A model generated the notes under the pieces. The model saw only the letters and a list, made by a program, of their open reading frames with translations, ran no database searches and was not told the DNA's origin. The translations under genes and the position numbers were made by a program. 64,000 nt of DNA from positions 174,604 to 238,603 of the forward strand of contig NW_026251769.1 of the NCBI RefSeq assembly GCF_025024155.1, given 5' to 3'. The stretch is from Gamsiella multidivaricata (Eukaryota > Mortierellomycota > Mortierellomycetes > Mortierellales > Mortierellaceae). This document shows positions 39,444 through 50,263 of this stretch, piece by piece (within the stretch, counting starts at the first letter, position 1; each line of letters opens with the position of its first letter).

Positions 39444-40801
39444 TTACCTAGCGCCATGGACCCAAATCAGTGCAAAGGCCTCGCTAGCAACGTGGCTATT
39501 CAAGATCTGCTTCCTGAAGGTTGCAAAGAATAGCATCATCAGACCCATGAGGAATGAGAGACTGCCGCAGAGGATCAGTATAGCGCGCATGCGCTGATAG
39601 GTCGATTTGAGGGTGTTCAGCTGGCGTTCATGGTCCTCGTATTCGGTGTTGTTGTTGTTGTTCCCGACAGGCGTGGAAATCCGACCAGAGCTCTCGTTGA
39701 TCAAGGCCATATTGGAGGAGATGATCGTTAACAACTGCCTAATATGGCATCGGATAATATAAACGAAATACTGCGTTTTAGTACGAGCGTGTATTTTGAC
39801 GAAAAACATGATAGTGTAAGAAGAGAAAAAAAAGAGTCTTTTTCGTACTTTCCGAAAAAGAGATAAAGGACAAAAATAACGCCGACTATAAAGGTCCAGA
39901 CGCCATACATGGCCGCAATCAGTGAACCATACACCTTTATGTCTCCGCGGTCAAAAGACGCACCCGCAAACAATGCCAAGATCTGGTTCACAATCAATGG
40001 CAGGACAATCATGCCTAGCAGTGTGAAGTTCAGGACCATGGGTTTTGGAAGATAGATGCGTTTCGGCTCTATGACATGGCGACCCTCGTTCTTGTCCCCG
40101 AGACGATGTAAGGAAGAACGACTGCTGAGGCTGTCGAATTCGTTAGAGCGGCGCTTCTTGTTGAAAAAGGTGCCATGGCTCGAGAAGGATGCCGGTGTGG
40201 CGTAGATGATGCCGACGAGGTAGAAACCCATGGCGCCAGAGACGAAGACCCAGGGGAGATCCGCCTAAGCAGAAGAATGGAGTAATATGATAATGTCAAC
40301 ATTTGACATATTTTTTTTTAAAAGACTGAGCCAGCAGTAAAAAACGAATAACTTACAACATTCTCCAGGTAGCTGCGCTTACCCTCGTTCACACCAACAA
40401 GCAGCAAAACGGATAATACGCATCTAACTGCAGTGAGATTGTAACAATGTGAGGTTGGTTAGTACTGTCTGTTTTCAAGTGCAAGGCTGAGTCTTTGTTT
40501 TGAAGCTGCGTATGTCTGATCTCTTACAGAAAAAATATCCTGCGCACCAAAACACGAATCCTTCAGTAGGTCGTGGTCGGAACGCATTATCATTCCTTGA
40601 AAACTCCCAAACCTTCTGGCCCTTCCACCAAATATTGTGGATCAAGATGCCCGCAGAGATGAAGAGGAAGAGGAATGAGGAGATGATGTGGGTTGTGTAG
40701 AGAAATGAAATGTAGGTCGCGCCCTCGCATATACCCTGGGATTGTACTCGCCAATCGCAGTATTCTGTCGCGTTGACATTGCCTACGGCAACTGGATTCA
40801 T
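39444..40801 (-). CDS. Multi-pass membrane protein, possibly a 7TM receptor-like protein
   Basis: Four exons from ATG 40801: 40528-40801, 40357-40427, 39849-40264, 39444-39738 (1056 nt, 351 aa). Hydrophobic segments: YTTHIISSFLFLFISAGILI, CVLSVLLLVGV region, FVSGAMGFYLVGIIYA, FTLLGMIVLPLIVNQILALF, YGVWTFIVGVIFVLYLFF, and ILILCGSLSFLMGLMMLFFA, six or seven in all. An extracellular-looking Cys-containing N-terminus (TEYCDW, GICEGATY) precedes them. Upstream on the minus strand (about 40827-41190) another frame holds a Cys-rich stretch (CPFQLCTATVTNFLNCRVDC) and a hydrophobic signal-like run. The true start may therefore lie there, behind an intron I cannot place. The family is not identified. 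Confidence 0.6.
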
Positions 40802-42383
40802 CTGTGGCGCCTCTGTATCAAGTCTCTTAGAGTGCTTTGGGAGGAGTGAATTCGCAATCGACTCTGCAGTTGAGGAAGTTGGTCACGGTGGCAGTACAAA
40901 GTTGGAATGGACAAACAGGATGGGCGAATGCAGAAGGGCTCTGTTGGTCCGTGGGTGTGTTGGTCTGTGCGAGAAGATCTACGGATAGCGGCAAAGATGA
41001 AAATTGAAAGAGAAATAAGAGATAAGGAATGCAAGAGAATAAGCTTAAGTGTGCAGCCAACAAGTTCACACATACATAACCGAAAGGAGGGCAGGAAAAC
41101 AAAAAAAAACAATCTCAAGGAACAGGTCCCAAAGGGTATCCGAACGTCCCAAAAGAGACTTCTTGTTGCATCCATCTTCATTCGCAAAAAAAATTCGAAA
41201 CGTGCCTTCAAGGGCAGGTCTGTAACTGCGTGAGGGTGAAAAAGAAGGGGTTCCTGGAAATAAGAGAGAGTGGAGAGGGAGTGAAGAGGGAGTGAAGAGG
41301 AAGTGAGGATCAAAGAAGGGGGCCTCGCATATGAAATGTTAAGGAACCAACCTCGAGCAGGTATATACTCTACAGCCGCAATGAAAAAAAAAAAAAAAAA
41401 AAAGGAAAAGTGGGAGGAGCCTTAGACTATTTTTCCATGGTGGAACAAGTAAGGGTCAGATATGATCTCGAATGTCGTTCAGATATTCAGGGCCTTTTCA
41501 GATTTAGCGCCAGGGATGGTAAGTAAGGGAGAAAGAGGGCGAAGGCATAAAGCCGCCTTTAACCTGCCTGACGTTTCCACAGGGAGGATACTCCTGGTGA
41601 TTTCGGTCTTTTCTGGACATTCTAGAAAATGGACGTGCAACGACCCGATGTCCCCCCAAAAAGAGCGGATGGGACACGCACAGCCCTGAACGTCCTTCAT
41701 AGATGTCGGATTTGCTTACTGGTATTCACAACAGAGGCACCTTTAATTTATTTATGCTGTCGTACGATTCATAATGATCGAAAGGAAACCAAAGTGAGCG
41801 AACCTTGTCAAAGGATCCCTGCCTGCACAGTCGGCAGTGTTAATGATCATTTCTAGATCCTTTTGTGGACAGTGCGTCTTCATGTCTTCATGTCTTCATA
41901 TCCCCAAGCAATCAGTCCTCTCTACCTTATCCGAACACGCTCCTATCTATTTATTTAGTTTTGCTTTCGTTTGGAGAAAGAGATTTAACCTTCCGTCTCT
42001 TCATATAGGCACCCAGGGGCAGCATAATATGCAGAAGTGTCGGCATTATGCTACGAGTAAACGGTTACAGGGCAAGATAGAGGGGGGTCGAGCAAGGTAA
42101 GTGAAAGGTGGCGATTAAGGTAAGTGTGAGATAGGGTGGATAGGCGGGGTAGCGGAGGGAGAGGGGTAAGTGAAAACAAGGTAAAGGGAATAAACGAACT
42201 CGCCATCGCAAAAGGTACTATGTCTTTTCTCTGGGTCTTCGTACTCATGATCTTTGTCGCGCTTAAATACAGGAGCGAGACCGGATCGGTCCCGCGCGGA
42301 CTAATGCTCAAGTAGAGTCGTAGACGTAGATGGAGAGCGTGAAGACGGTAAATATGAGATAGAGAGCGTAAATATGAGAGAGA
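40802..42383. other. Intergenic, mostly featureless
   Basis: The right-hand neighbour of the membrane-protein gene probably includes its promoter or missing first exon up to about 41190. An A20 run is at about 41384-41403. From 41400 to 42380 I see no conserved coding motif; the composition is ordinary. Confidence 0.35.
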
Positions 42384-42424
42384 TTTTTTTTTTTTTTTTT
42401 TTATTAACATAAATCCCCATGAGA
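42384..42424 (-). mobile_element. Ultra-short LINE copy (poly(A) plus 22 bp of 3' end)
   Basis: On the minus strand this is only the last 22 bp of the LINE-A family 3' end (attaacataaatccccatga on the plus strand, the same as at 56979 and 57968), followed by a 19-nt poly(A) (plus-strand T run 42384-42402). It is flanked by direct repeats of TAAATATGAGAGAGAT at 42369 and 42425, a target-site duplication of 15-16 bp. It is a dead-on-arrival, extremely 5'-truncated retrotransposition product. Confidence 0.75.
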
Positions 42425-42490
42425 TAAATATGAGAGAGATGGAGAGGTATCAGGGAGCCGGTTAGGTTTGGGGAAGGGCGTGCAAATAAG

Positions 42491-42508
42491 GGTGATTGTG
42501 CAAATAGG
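42491..42508 (+). repeat. Outer target-site duplication copy 1
   Basis: The 18-mer GGTGATTGTGCAAATAGG occurs here, at 43123-43140 and at 43452-43469. Here it directly precedes a T10 run that is the poly(A) tail of the element at 42509-43121. Confidence 0.8.
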
Positions 42509-43121
42509 TTTTTTTTTCCAATGGACAATCTTTGCCAGGGTTTATTGGTTATTTTATGGGGGTTACTATTTCTCGCTGGTCAGGATGTTCCTGTTTGTCC
42601 CGAACAATGGTAGGAGGCGCCATATAAATCCCGCGTATTTTCCCGCAAGCCTGCCTCGGTCGTCCTGTTCCTGCTAACTTGATATCTTGATCCTTTGGAC
42701 TGGCTCTCTCCTGTGTGACTTGATTCGGCAAATATTCAACTTATGTTTCGATCCGGCATATATGTACGGCTTCCTTACGATGTTACTGCGGCCCTCGAGT
42801 GATTTTCTGAAGTAAATTATTTAGTCTCCTCTCTCAATAGTCCCCCCCGTAACCTTTAGTGCTGGAGAACGGCTCTGGCAAATCCGAGTGACAGTTCTGA
42901 AAAATCTCCTCGTAGCCCACGGTGGCGTACGAACCTGAGCAGAATAGAACATTCTATCAGGAGGGAGCCAATCCCCTGCTGCCCGCGATCCGAAAGGTAA
43001 TTTATACACGGCCCCCCGTGCCGAAAAACAACCGCACCAAGCTGGATCCGAAACTAGGATCCACAGCACTGTTCTCTGGAAGCTTCGCGTGATACTACTG
43101 TACCACACAGGCTCGCCCGCC
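42509..43121 (-). mobile_element. Candidate tRNA-derived SINE (613 bp) with poly(A) tail
   Basis: The interval is bounded by two copies of GGTGATTGTGCAAATAGG (42491 and 43123), so it behaves as an inserted unit. Read on the minus strand it starts with a tRNA-like head. GTGGTACAGTAGTATCACG resembles a tRNA D-arm/box A. Then TGGATCC-TAGTTTC-GGATCCA folds as a perfect 7-bp stem with a 7-nt loop at the T-arm/box B position. It ends in A10 (T10 at 42509-42518). No protein-coding frame is evident. The SINE interpretation follows from tRNA-like head, poly(A) and TSD. A fragment of another element is the alternative. Confidence 0.5.
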
Positions 43122-43140
43122 TGGTGATTGTGCAAATAGG
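43122..43140 (+). repeat. Target-site duplication (middle copy)
   Basis: TGGTGATTGTGCAAATAGG, 19 bp, identical to 43451-43469. It serves both as the right TSD of the SINE-like unit and the left TSD of the LINE copy that follows. Confidence 0.85.
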
Positions 43141-43450
43141 TTTTTTTTTTTTTTTTTTTTTTTTTTGATAACTAGAACCCACGAGGATATGTGGGATTTA
43201 TTAGTGAGGGACTCTAGACTAGGGAACCCTATTGCTAGAGGCATAGTAAAGGGTGCTCAATATTCTAATAAACGGCTTTTGCCGCACCGCTGCTGGTCAC
43301 TCGCAGCTCCAATCCCCTTCACAATCCCAGTCAGCATGAGTGGTAACTCGACCCCGCCTGGGGTCGGTGACTGAGCCCTGCTCCCTACTTGGCCTGTTGT
43401 GCGCGAAGGTCATCCTTTAGCCGCGTTCCTCAATCATCAAAAATTTACAG
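43141..43450 (-). mobile_element. 5'-truncated LINE copy C with perfect 19-bp TSD
   Basis: A T run of about 26 nt starts the element on the plus strand, so it is a minus-strand insertion with poly(A). Its body shares the block GCCTGTTGTGCGCGAA / GTCATCCTTTAGCC (about 43391-43425) with LINE copy B at 56297-56331. Its 3' end (taataaatccca...gggttct) is also related to that of copy B. Perfect 19-bp direct repeats flank it. It ends 127 bp before the 5' end of tRNA-His. Confidence 0.82.
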
Positions 43451-43469
43451 TGGTGATTGTGCAAATAGG
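43451..43469 (+). repeat. Target-site duplication (tRNA-proximal copy)
   Basis: TGGTGATTGTGCAAATAGG, right TSD of LINE copy C. Its last 11 bases are the first unit of the GTGCAAATAGG array upstream of tRNA-His. Confidence 0.85.
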
Positions 43470-43520
43470 AAATCCGTGCAAATAGGGAATCCGTGCAAAT
43501 AGGGAATCCATGCAAATAGG
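43459..43520 (+). repeat. GTGCAAATAGGGAATCC tandem array upstream of tRNA-His
   Basis: Four units begin at 43459, 43476, 43493 and 43510, exact 17-bp spacing, with near-identical cores GTGCAAATAGG. Two further units at 42480 and 42498 were separated from these by the retroelement insertions. The array ends 57 bp before the tRNA. A matching array precedes tRNA-Ala at 58035. Confidence 0.85.
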
Positions 43521-43576
43521 GAAGGTAGTTATATATGGAATATATTAATCTATAACCGCACCAAAATGAAAGAATA

Positions 43577-43648
43577 GCTAACATAGTATAATGGTTAGTA
43601 TATCTCGTTGTGGCCGAGACGATCCTGGTTCGATTCCAGGTGTTAGCA
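43577..43648 (+). tRNA. tRNA-His(GTG)
   Basis: A full cloverleaf: acceptor GCTAACA/TGTTAGC with discriminator A, D-arm with ATGGTTAGTAT, anticodon stem TCTCG/CGAGA with loop TTGTGGC (anticodon GTG), T-arm CCTGG-TTCGATT-CCAGG. It has no intron and no encoded CCA. The extra G(-1) of histidine tRNA would be added after transcription. Confidence 0.95.
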
Positions 43649-43929
43649 TTTTTGCTTCCAGGCACAATCTCACAATCTGCTTGGCAACCCAGGTTGTCAA
43701 ATTTCCGTGGGAAATCCATGTAACTCCTTTGCCCTAAAAATCGGGCCTATGGCTTAAGTAATACCTTCAAATGCATCAAGGATTTCCTGCAGAGGTTGTC
43801 AAATAAGATTGATAATCCATCCCTTGCATCAAACCGTCAGGTCACATTGGTGATCTATTTTTCTATCGTTTTTTTTTTTGCTACAACCTTGGTTCTTTTT
43901 CTTTCCTACTCATATTCTACTCAACCAAG

Positions 43930-45396
43930 ATGGACTACACTCCCAACCAGCACTATGGTTTGACTATCTCCTTTAGTATTGTCCGCTCAGAATTCAAAGG
44001 ATTGAACATTGATTCTCCTACACAGACGATTATCCGTGCTGTTGACAAGATTATGCCTCATTCGTCCGTACAGGGTTACTGGTGCTGTATCTTTGAGGAG
44101 ACCAAGAAACCACACCAGAGTGCCGTCGAGCTCTACCTCAGCCTCAGCTGGATTCCTGGGCCAGAAACTTCGCGTCGACCACCATCATCATTGACTCAAT
44201 CTGGTGCTACAGAGAGCTCTCGGCAAATCCAGGACTTCATCAAGCAGATCAGAAGCGTCAAGATTTGGTCAGACTCGACACTGTCAGAGCTCTTGGTCGG
44301 TCAGATGGATGGATCTTGTCTCGTCCAGGGTGAATCCATTATGGGTAATCTCTTCAGACCATGTACCAGAGATAAATAGTAGTGCTACATCTTTGGTCAT
44401 TCCTCTTTGCTACTGACACCTGTGCTCGTTTGACAAAACTGCTCTTCAGTGCGATTGCAGTCAGATCGTGTGCTGAGGAACAATCGTTATAAGTTCCGGA
44501 TAGGATTCTACACGCAAGGCATACCGAGATCACGATGTCTAGAGCACCCAGCCTTCATTTGTTTCCATGATATAGACCCTGGATTTGATCCGAGGGACCA
44601 TTGGCGAAATGAACCGTTGGATATTATCTTCCATTTCCCAGTTTCTAGGTTCAGTGCAGAACCCAGCACAATCCAGGCTCACTCATCTGCGCTTGAACAG
44701 AGTCGGTACTTCGCGCAGCGCATAGCCGATACGAAGAAACAAAACGCGCGTGGTGACATGCGCTTTGATGGTGTGACCTGCACTATCACAGAATTCAGCC
44801 CGGCAATATTTCGTGTCATGCTGCAGTACCTTTACACTGGACACCTCAAAATCAGGACGCCATCCCGTGAAGTGCAGGAAATAGCGGCTGTTGGATCCAG
44901 TATGGGGCCTGAGCTCGACACTGAGTGCTTGAAAATTGGACCCTGCGATAGAAGGACTAGGAAAGGATGTGCGCAAGGCAGCGAGACTCCAGTACCGGGG
45001 GCGGTATACTTTGAAGATCTTTACAGGATATCTGAGCGATATGAGATCCCAGGACTGAAGGCGCTATCGCTCAAGGCGATGCAATGCACGATGAAGATGT
45101 CGATTGCGGTCGCGATGCTGGCGAAGCTTCCATATGATCCAAGGGAGGTCACTGGGGAGATTTTGAGGGGTTCAGATGGTCGAAACCAGGACGAGAATGA
45201 ACGGTTCGATATGATCCAGGTGGAATTGGCCATGGGCATTCTCAAGGAGTACATTCGGTTTTTCGGGTGCGAGGCTAGCTTTTTAATAACCGAGAGAAGG
45301 GAGGGAGAAGCTGAGCCCACGACCGAGGGCCGTCTTGAGATGATTGGGATACTAGGCGACTGTGTCTTGCGCAATATCCACCGTTTCTGGGAATAG
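43930..45396 (+). CDS. BTB/POZ domain protein
   Basis: Two exons: 43930-44344 and 44450-45396 (1362 nt, 453 aa). The N-terminal part (GYWCCIFEETKKPHQS, ELYLSLSWIP) is beta-rich and may be a MATH-like domain. The BTB fold follows: DIIFHFPVS, then AHSSALEQSRYFAQRI, then CTITEFSPAIFRVMLQYLYT, with a Cys/Lys-rich insert before VYFEDLYRISERYEIPGLK. The closing helices (LAKLPYD to CVLRNIHRFWE) resemble the BACK-like tail. Such proteins usually adapt substrates to Cullin-3 ligases, as SPOP does. Its start is 281 bp after tRNA-His. Confidence 0.78.
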
Positions 45397-45725
45397 TGCA
45401 GCGTGCAATGCAGCGCAACAAGAGTATCTGCCGACAATAAGACAATATAGATCATTTTCGCGTACGACTTCACGAGTTTATTTTCTTTCGGTCCGCGCCA
45501 TCACTGTGTGAACTTGCTCATTTTGATAGTTGGCCATTTTCCCCCTGATAACCTTATATTCCTTGAACAAAACAATTTTTGTTTGGTTTTCTGGCACGCG
45601 TGAGGATGTCAGTCGCTGCTCTTTACCAATTCAACATCCTTTCTACAGTACCATCCTAAGGCAGCGCTCAATCAACATCCGACCAAACAGATCGCATTGT
45701 CACGTCCGCTCCACCTATAACAACA
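45397..45725. promoter_or_regulatory. Intergenic: BTB 3' flank and kinesin-5 promoter
   Basis: 329 bp in head-to-tail arrangement. No gene or RNA recognised. The leader before 45726 is C/A-rich with ACAACAATG at the start codon, a good fungal initiation context. Confidence 0.4.
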
Positions 45726-48700
45726 ATGTTTGGCCCCAGAAACGGGGCTAGCAACACCAGTCGCCCAGCGTCCTCCCTCGCTAATCATCCCAAGCCGATA
45801 GCTCACCACGGTAGGGACAGACCAACCGAGACTGAACCTGCCACACTCCGCAGGAGGATATCATCCGAATCTATTTCCTCAATCGGATCTGCCAGTGCGC
45901 AGGGAGCCGCAGCCAAGTCAGCGATGGCTCCGCATCCTCCTCCTCAACACCCGCCAATGTCCAGAGGAAATATCGGACAGCAACACAACAGTAACGCGCC
46001 CATTGCAAACAAGGAACTCAATATCCAGGTCGTCGTCAGGATCAGGTGATTAGTTGTGGATCCATAGAGTGCTCGGTATATGCGAACAAAAGGCGCGGTT
46101 CTAATCAATTGGTGGCGGACTCATCATGTACTTTAGAGCACGAAGCGAGCGAGAGGTCCGAGAGAACTCACCGGTGGCTGTGCAAACGCAGAACAAGGAG
46201 ATTCTCGTTCCCTCGACATTGGGCGACAGGGCACCGTCAAAATCCTACAGCTTTGATCGCGTCTTCATGTACTCGGACCAGGAGTGCATCTACAATGAGG
46301 TCGTTACACCCATCCTGGACGAAGTCTTAACCGGCTACAATTGCACAATCTTTGCCTATGGACAGACAGGAACCGGCAAGACGTTCACTATGGAGGGTGA
46401 TCTTCGGGATAATTTTGGAGAATGTTCACGGGACGCAGGAATAATTCCTAGAACACTCTACACGCTATTTGCCGCATTAGAGAGAAAAAACACGGAATAC
46501 ACGGTCCGCGTGTCTTTCCTGGAGCTATACAACGAGGAAGTCAAGGATCTCTTGGTTCCGGACGATGATCGGAAGGTGGTCAAGATTTTTGACAGCGTCA
46601 AAAAGCAGGGTCCCTTGGTACAAGGTCTGGAAGAAGTCCCCGTCTTCAACCCTGGCCAAGGAATCGATGCTCTGAGGAAAGGGAGTGCCAAACGCACCGT
46701 GGCTGCGACAAAGAGCAACGACAAGTCGAGTCGATCCCATGGAGTGTTTTCAATCACGGTGCATGTCAAAGAGACTGCGGACGATGGCGAGGAGCTGTTA
46801 AAGATCGGCAAGCTGAACTTAGTCGACCTTGCTGGATCCGAAAATATCGCACGCTCTGGAGCTGAAGCAACACAGGCAAAGGAGGCAGGAAGGATAAACC
46901 AGAGTCTGCTAACCCTCGGACGAGTCATCAATTCCTTAGTGGAGAGGTCTCAACACATCCCATACAGGTAACGAGATGATGAGCATTAGTTAGGTATCCT
47001 TTGATATTAGCATTATGCTGACTTGTTTGTATGATCATTGTTACACGTATAGAGAGAGTAAATTGACTAGACTGCTGGAGGACTCTTTGGGCGGCAAGAC
47101 AAAGACATGCATTATTGCCACCATCTCGCCTGCACGCTCTTGCTTGGAGGAAACAATCAGCACCCTCAACTATGCAAACCGAGCCAAGAACATCAAGAAC
47201 ACACCTGAGATCAACCAGAAAATGTCCAAGCGAACACTCATTAAGGAATACCTGGTAGAGATTGACCGCCTCAAGGCTGATCTTAACGTAAGTTATACTG
47301 GATGACTCAACGACTCCGTTTTTGTATAATGTGCAAAAAGATAAGAGTGTGCCAAAGCCTGATTCACCATTATTGTTGTTGTTGTTGTTTTTGCTACTAT
47401 TATTGTCCTATCTCCTTCTTAGGCCACACGCGAAAAGAATGGCGTGTTTATGACACAGGAGTCGTATCAGACGCTTCTTGATGAGAACTCCAGCAACAAG
47501 GATCTTGTTGGCGAGACACAGAAACATGTCGACCGGATTTCTCAAGAGTTGGAACGTGTCGAGGAGAAGTTTAGGGAAAACATGAAGCTTCTTTCAGCAA
47601 CAGAGATGAAATTAGAGAGCAAACGTGTAGAGCTGTTGGGGATTCGAGAAGAGCTGGAAAAAACAAAGCAGGTTCTGCAGGAGGAGACGCTTTTGCGGCA
47701 GGCCCATGCCCATACCGAGGATCAGCTGAACTCGGTTGCTTCAGGACTTCGCTCAACTCTTGCTGCAAGCGTCAAGGATATCAGAGGCTTACATGAGAAA
47801 TTGGAGAGGAAGAACATGATCGAACGTGAGAACCGACGTGCCCTAGTCGAGTTCCAGGAAAGGCTGATGGCTCTTTCGGGCGAACTTGGGGAGCGAATTC
47901 AGGGCTTTGGATCAAATCAGACTGGTTTTCTGGACATGGTCACGGAGAGATTGGACAAGGCGTTCAAGGAGGCAACATACGGGGCGGAGAGTGCGCAGAC
48001 TTTTTTGAATGATCAGCTGGAGCGCATGTCTAAAGCTATGGACAACTTCAGTGCATTGGATATCAACACTTCAGACAGAGCGTTGGTGTTTAGGCGCGAA
48101 TTCGAAGCCCTTCGCCTGGAGATAACGGAATTCCTCAAGTCGCGAGCGGAAATATCAAAGTCGAATGCACTAGAGGGCTTTAGCGGCCTGAAGGCGGCCT
48201 TGATGGAGTTCAATGGCTTGGTCGATAAGCAGCAGGAGGCCATGACGACAAGGGTGCTTGGGTTAGTTGACGAGTCGACCAAATTCTCGCGGGACAGTAT
48301 CAGCCGACACCAACTTGCGTTGGACTCTTGCCAAAAAGCGACATCTGCCGAGATCGAATTCCTGACACTGCAGAATCTAACTTTGCGGCAGCAGCTGAAG
48401 GACCAAGAGGCAAGGAGGGACGAGCAGAAGAATGCGCTCTTATCAGAGATCGGAGGTCTGCTGGATAGCTTCCTAAGGGATCAAACCAGTGTTGTGATGA
48501 GTCACTTTACAGGCGCATGTGAGGCATTGGAGGGCTCGACCTCGCGATTGAACACCGCTCACTCGGAGCAGCGTGATTGGGTTACGCAGTTCGAACGGCT
48601 TGGAGCACAGCGCATTCAGGAACTCATCGATACGCGTGGCGCGTTTGAGAAAGAGGGCGTTGAGGGCAGAGCAATGATCGCCCGCGACGGGGAGGGAATG

Positions 48701-50057
48701 ATCACCAGATCAGACGCCCTCCGATCCAGCATCGAAGTCGATTTGCAGTCGCAACAGGAGTTCATGCAAACGAGGATGTTTGAGATGAATACCAAGGCAA
48801 TCGGCGGCCTCGAGCAAATGCAGTCGCAACAAACTGCTCTGGCTGAGATGTTCTCGCAGACCTCTAACCACTCTACTACGGCGCTTCAAGACCTGAATAC
48901 CCGGGCAAGGACGATGAATATGAACATGACATCGGTCTACAACCGAACTTTGGACGATGTAAGTAATTGTTTGTTAATAGACTATGTCGTTCCAGCAAGC
49001 AAGTCCAAACGTACGTCGATTTATATATATTTACCACTGCACTCTCTTTTTACTACTCCGTTATAAGATGAACGCTGTCAAGGGCAAAACGCAGCTCTTT
49101 AGTTATGATGCCAGTCATAACCTGGACTTAGCACGGGAAGAGATGAAAAATCTTGTGCCTCACCGGCTCAAGGTGGATGACTCAACAGGAAGGACTCCTT
49201 CTCGCAGAAAGTACACCTATCCGCAGACCTGGAGTCGCACAAGGCCATCACAGGATCTGTTGAAGGAGTTCAGGGAGCTTGGTCAAGTGAAGGTGTTTAC
49301 GATGGATCAGCCAGTAGGTACTTTCGACCTTTCCGAATCAGATGATTCTGCACCGGTTTCTCCCAGTCCCGGTCAAGGACCAGACTTGACCGACTTGAAT
49401 CTGTCAGGCTCAACAGTTGCGCATATTTCCCCGAGCGATGCAGATGATTTACGCCACGATACTGCTACAGTCAACAGCAGCGAACAGCGGCTCAAGGATT
49501 CGGACCTATTAGCTGCGGATATTCAAGACGAATCGCTCTCTGGCCCAGCTTCGAGAAGAGCATCCTTATCTTCTACGAGACTAGAAGCTGAGAAAGAGAA
49601 GGAGAACAGTGCAAAGATCCAGTCTACTGCCCTGGGCGCTGGAAACGCCTTGAGGCCCATTCGACCTCCAGGCAAATTTGGCCTCAATTCAATAACGGAT
49701 CTTGGATTCCGTAGGAAGGTTGGAGCTGTACAGAGCGCGCCTGGATTGTCTTCACTATTGTCCAAGAGGTCCGCACCCGAGCTGGAGGACGAGGACGCCG
49801 AGGGCAACAACCATACCAACAACCTGACCGACATCAGTAATAGCATACACCCAACGCTTCCCAATCCTTCCCAGGCAAAGACAAACGGGGCTACTCCTCC
49901 ACCCTCAGTAGCAACAGCGCCATCAGGACTCACAGCGTTTGGAACGGGAAAATCGGGGATGATGAACAGCGCAGAGGGACCGCGTAAAGTTATTCGAACT
50001 GCGCATGTCAAACCTGTACGGCGGGGGTTCCCTTTTGGAGGCAATAACAAGTCTTAG
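45726..50057 (+). CDS. Kinesin-5 (BimC/Eg5/Cut7) mitotic motor
   Basis: Five exons: 45726-46045, 46137-46967, 47053-47287, 47423-48958, 49068-50057 (3912 nt, 1303 aa). A disordered N-terminus leads to [20 protein letters not shown]. The P-loop GQTGTGKT is at 182-189; switch I NDKSSRSH and switch [11 protein letters not shown] follow, then [18 protein letters not shown] and [10 protein letters not shown] at the neck. A long coiled-coil stalk follows. The BimC box [20 protein letters not shown] is at 1015-1034, with Thr1017 as the expected Cdk1 site. Kinesin-5 tetramers slide spindle microtubules apart. The last intron uses an AAG acceptor and contains a potential 15-nt in-frame exon (48996-49010). 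Confidence 0.92.
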
Positions 50058-50263
50058 GAGAGACAAGGCATCTCACGGTCGCCAGGCTATCATTTTTTAT
50101 TTCTGTTTTGTATACTACATACCCTCGACTTTATCTACTTCGTATCCGGTTCTGCAGCGCTAGACTATTTCTCGTACAGCGACGGACAGGACCTGTAAAA
50201 ATAATAACTTTTTCCACCTTGAAAAAGGATTATATGGTATCTCATGAATTGCTTATTTGATTT

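Noticed and set aside
42830..43121. A functional tRNA or 5S rRNA gene
   Set aside because: Only D-arm-like and T-arm-like pieces are present; acceptor and anticodon stems do not form, so a tRNA-derived element is preferred.
41459..43520. CRISPR-like array from the repeated GTGCAAATAGG units
   Set aside because: Units are 17 bp with 6-bp fillers, no unique spacers, and the organism is a eukaryote.
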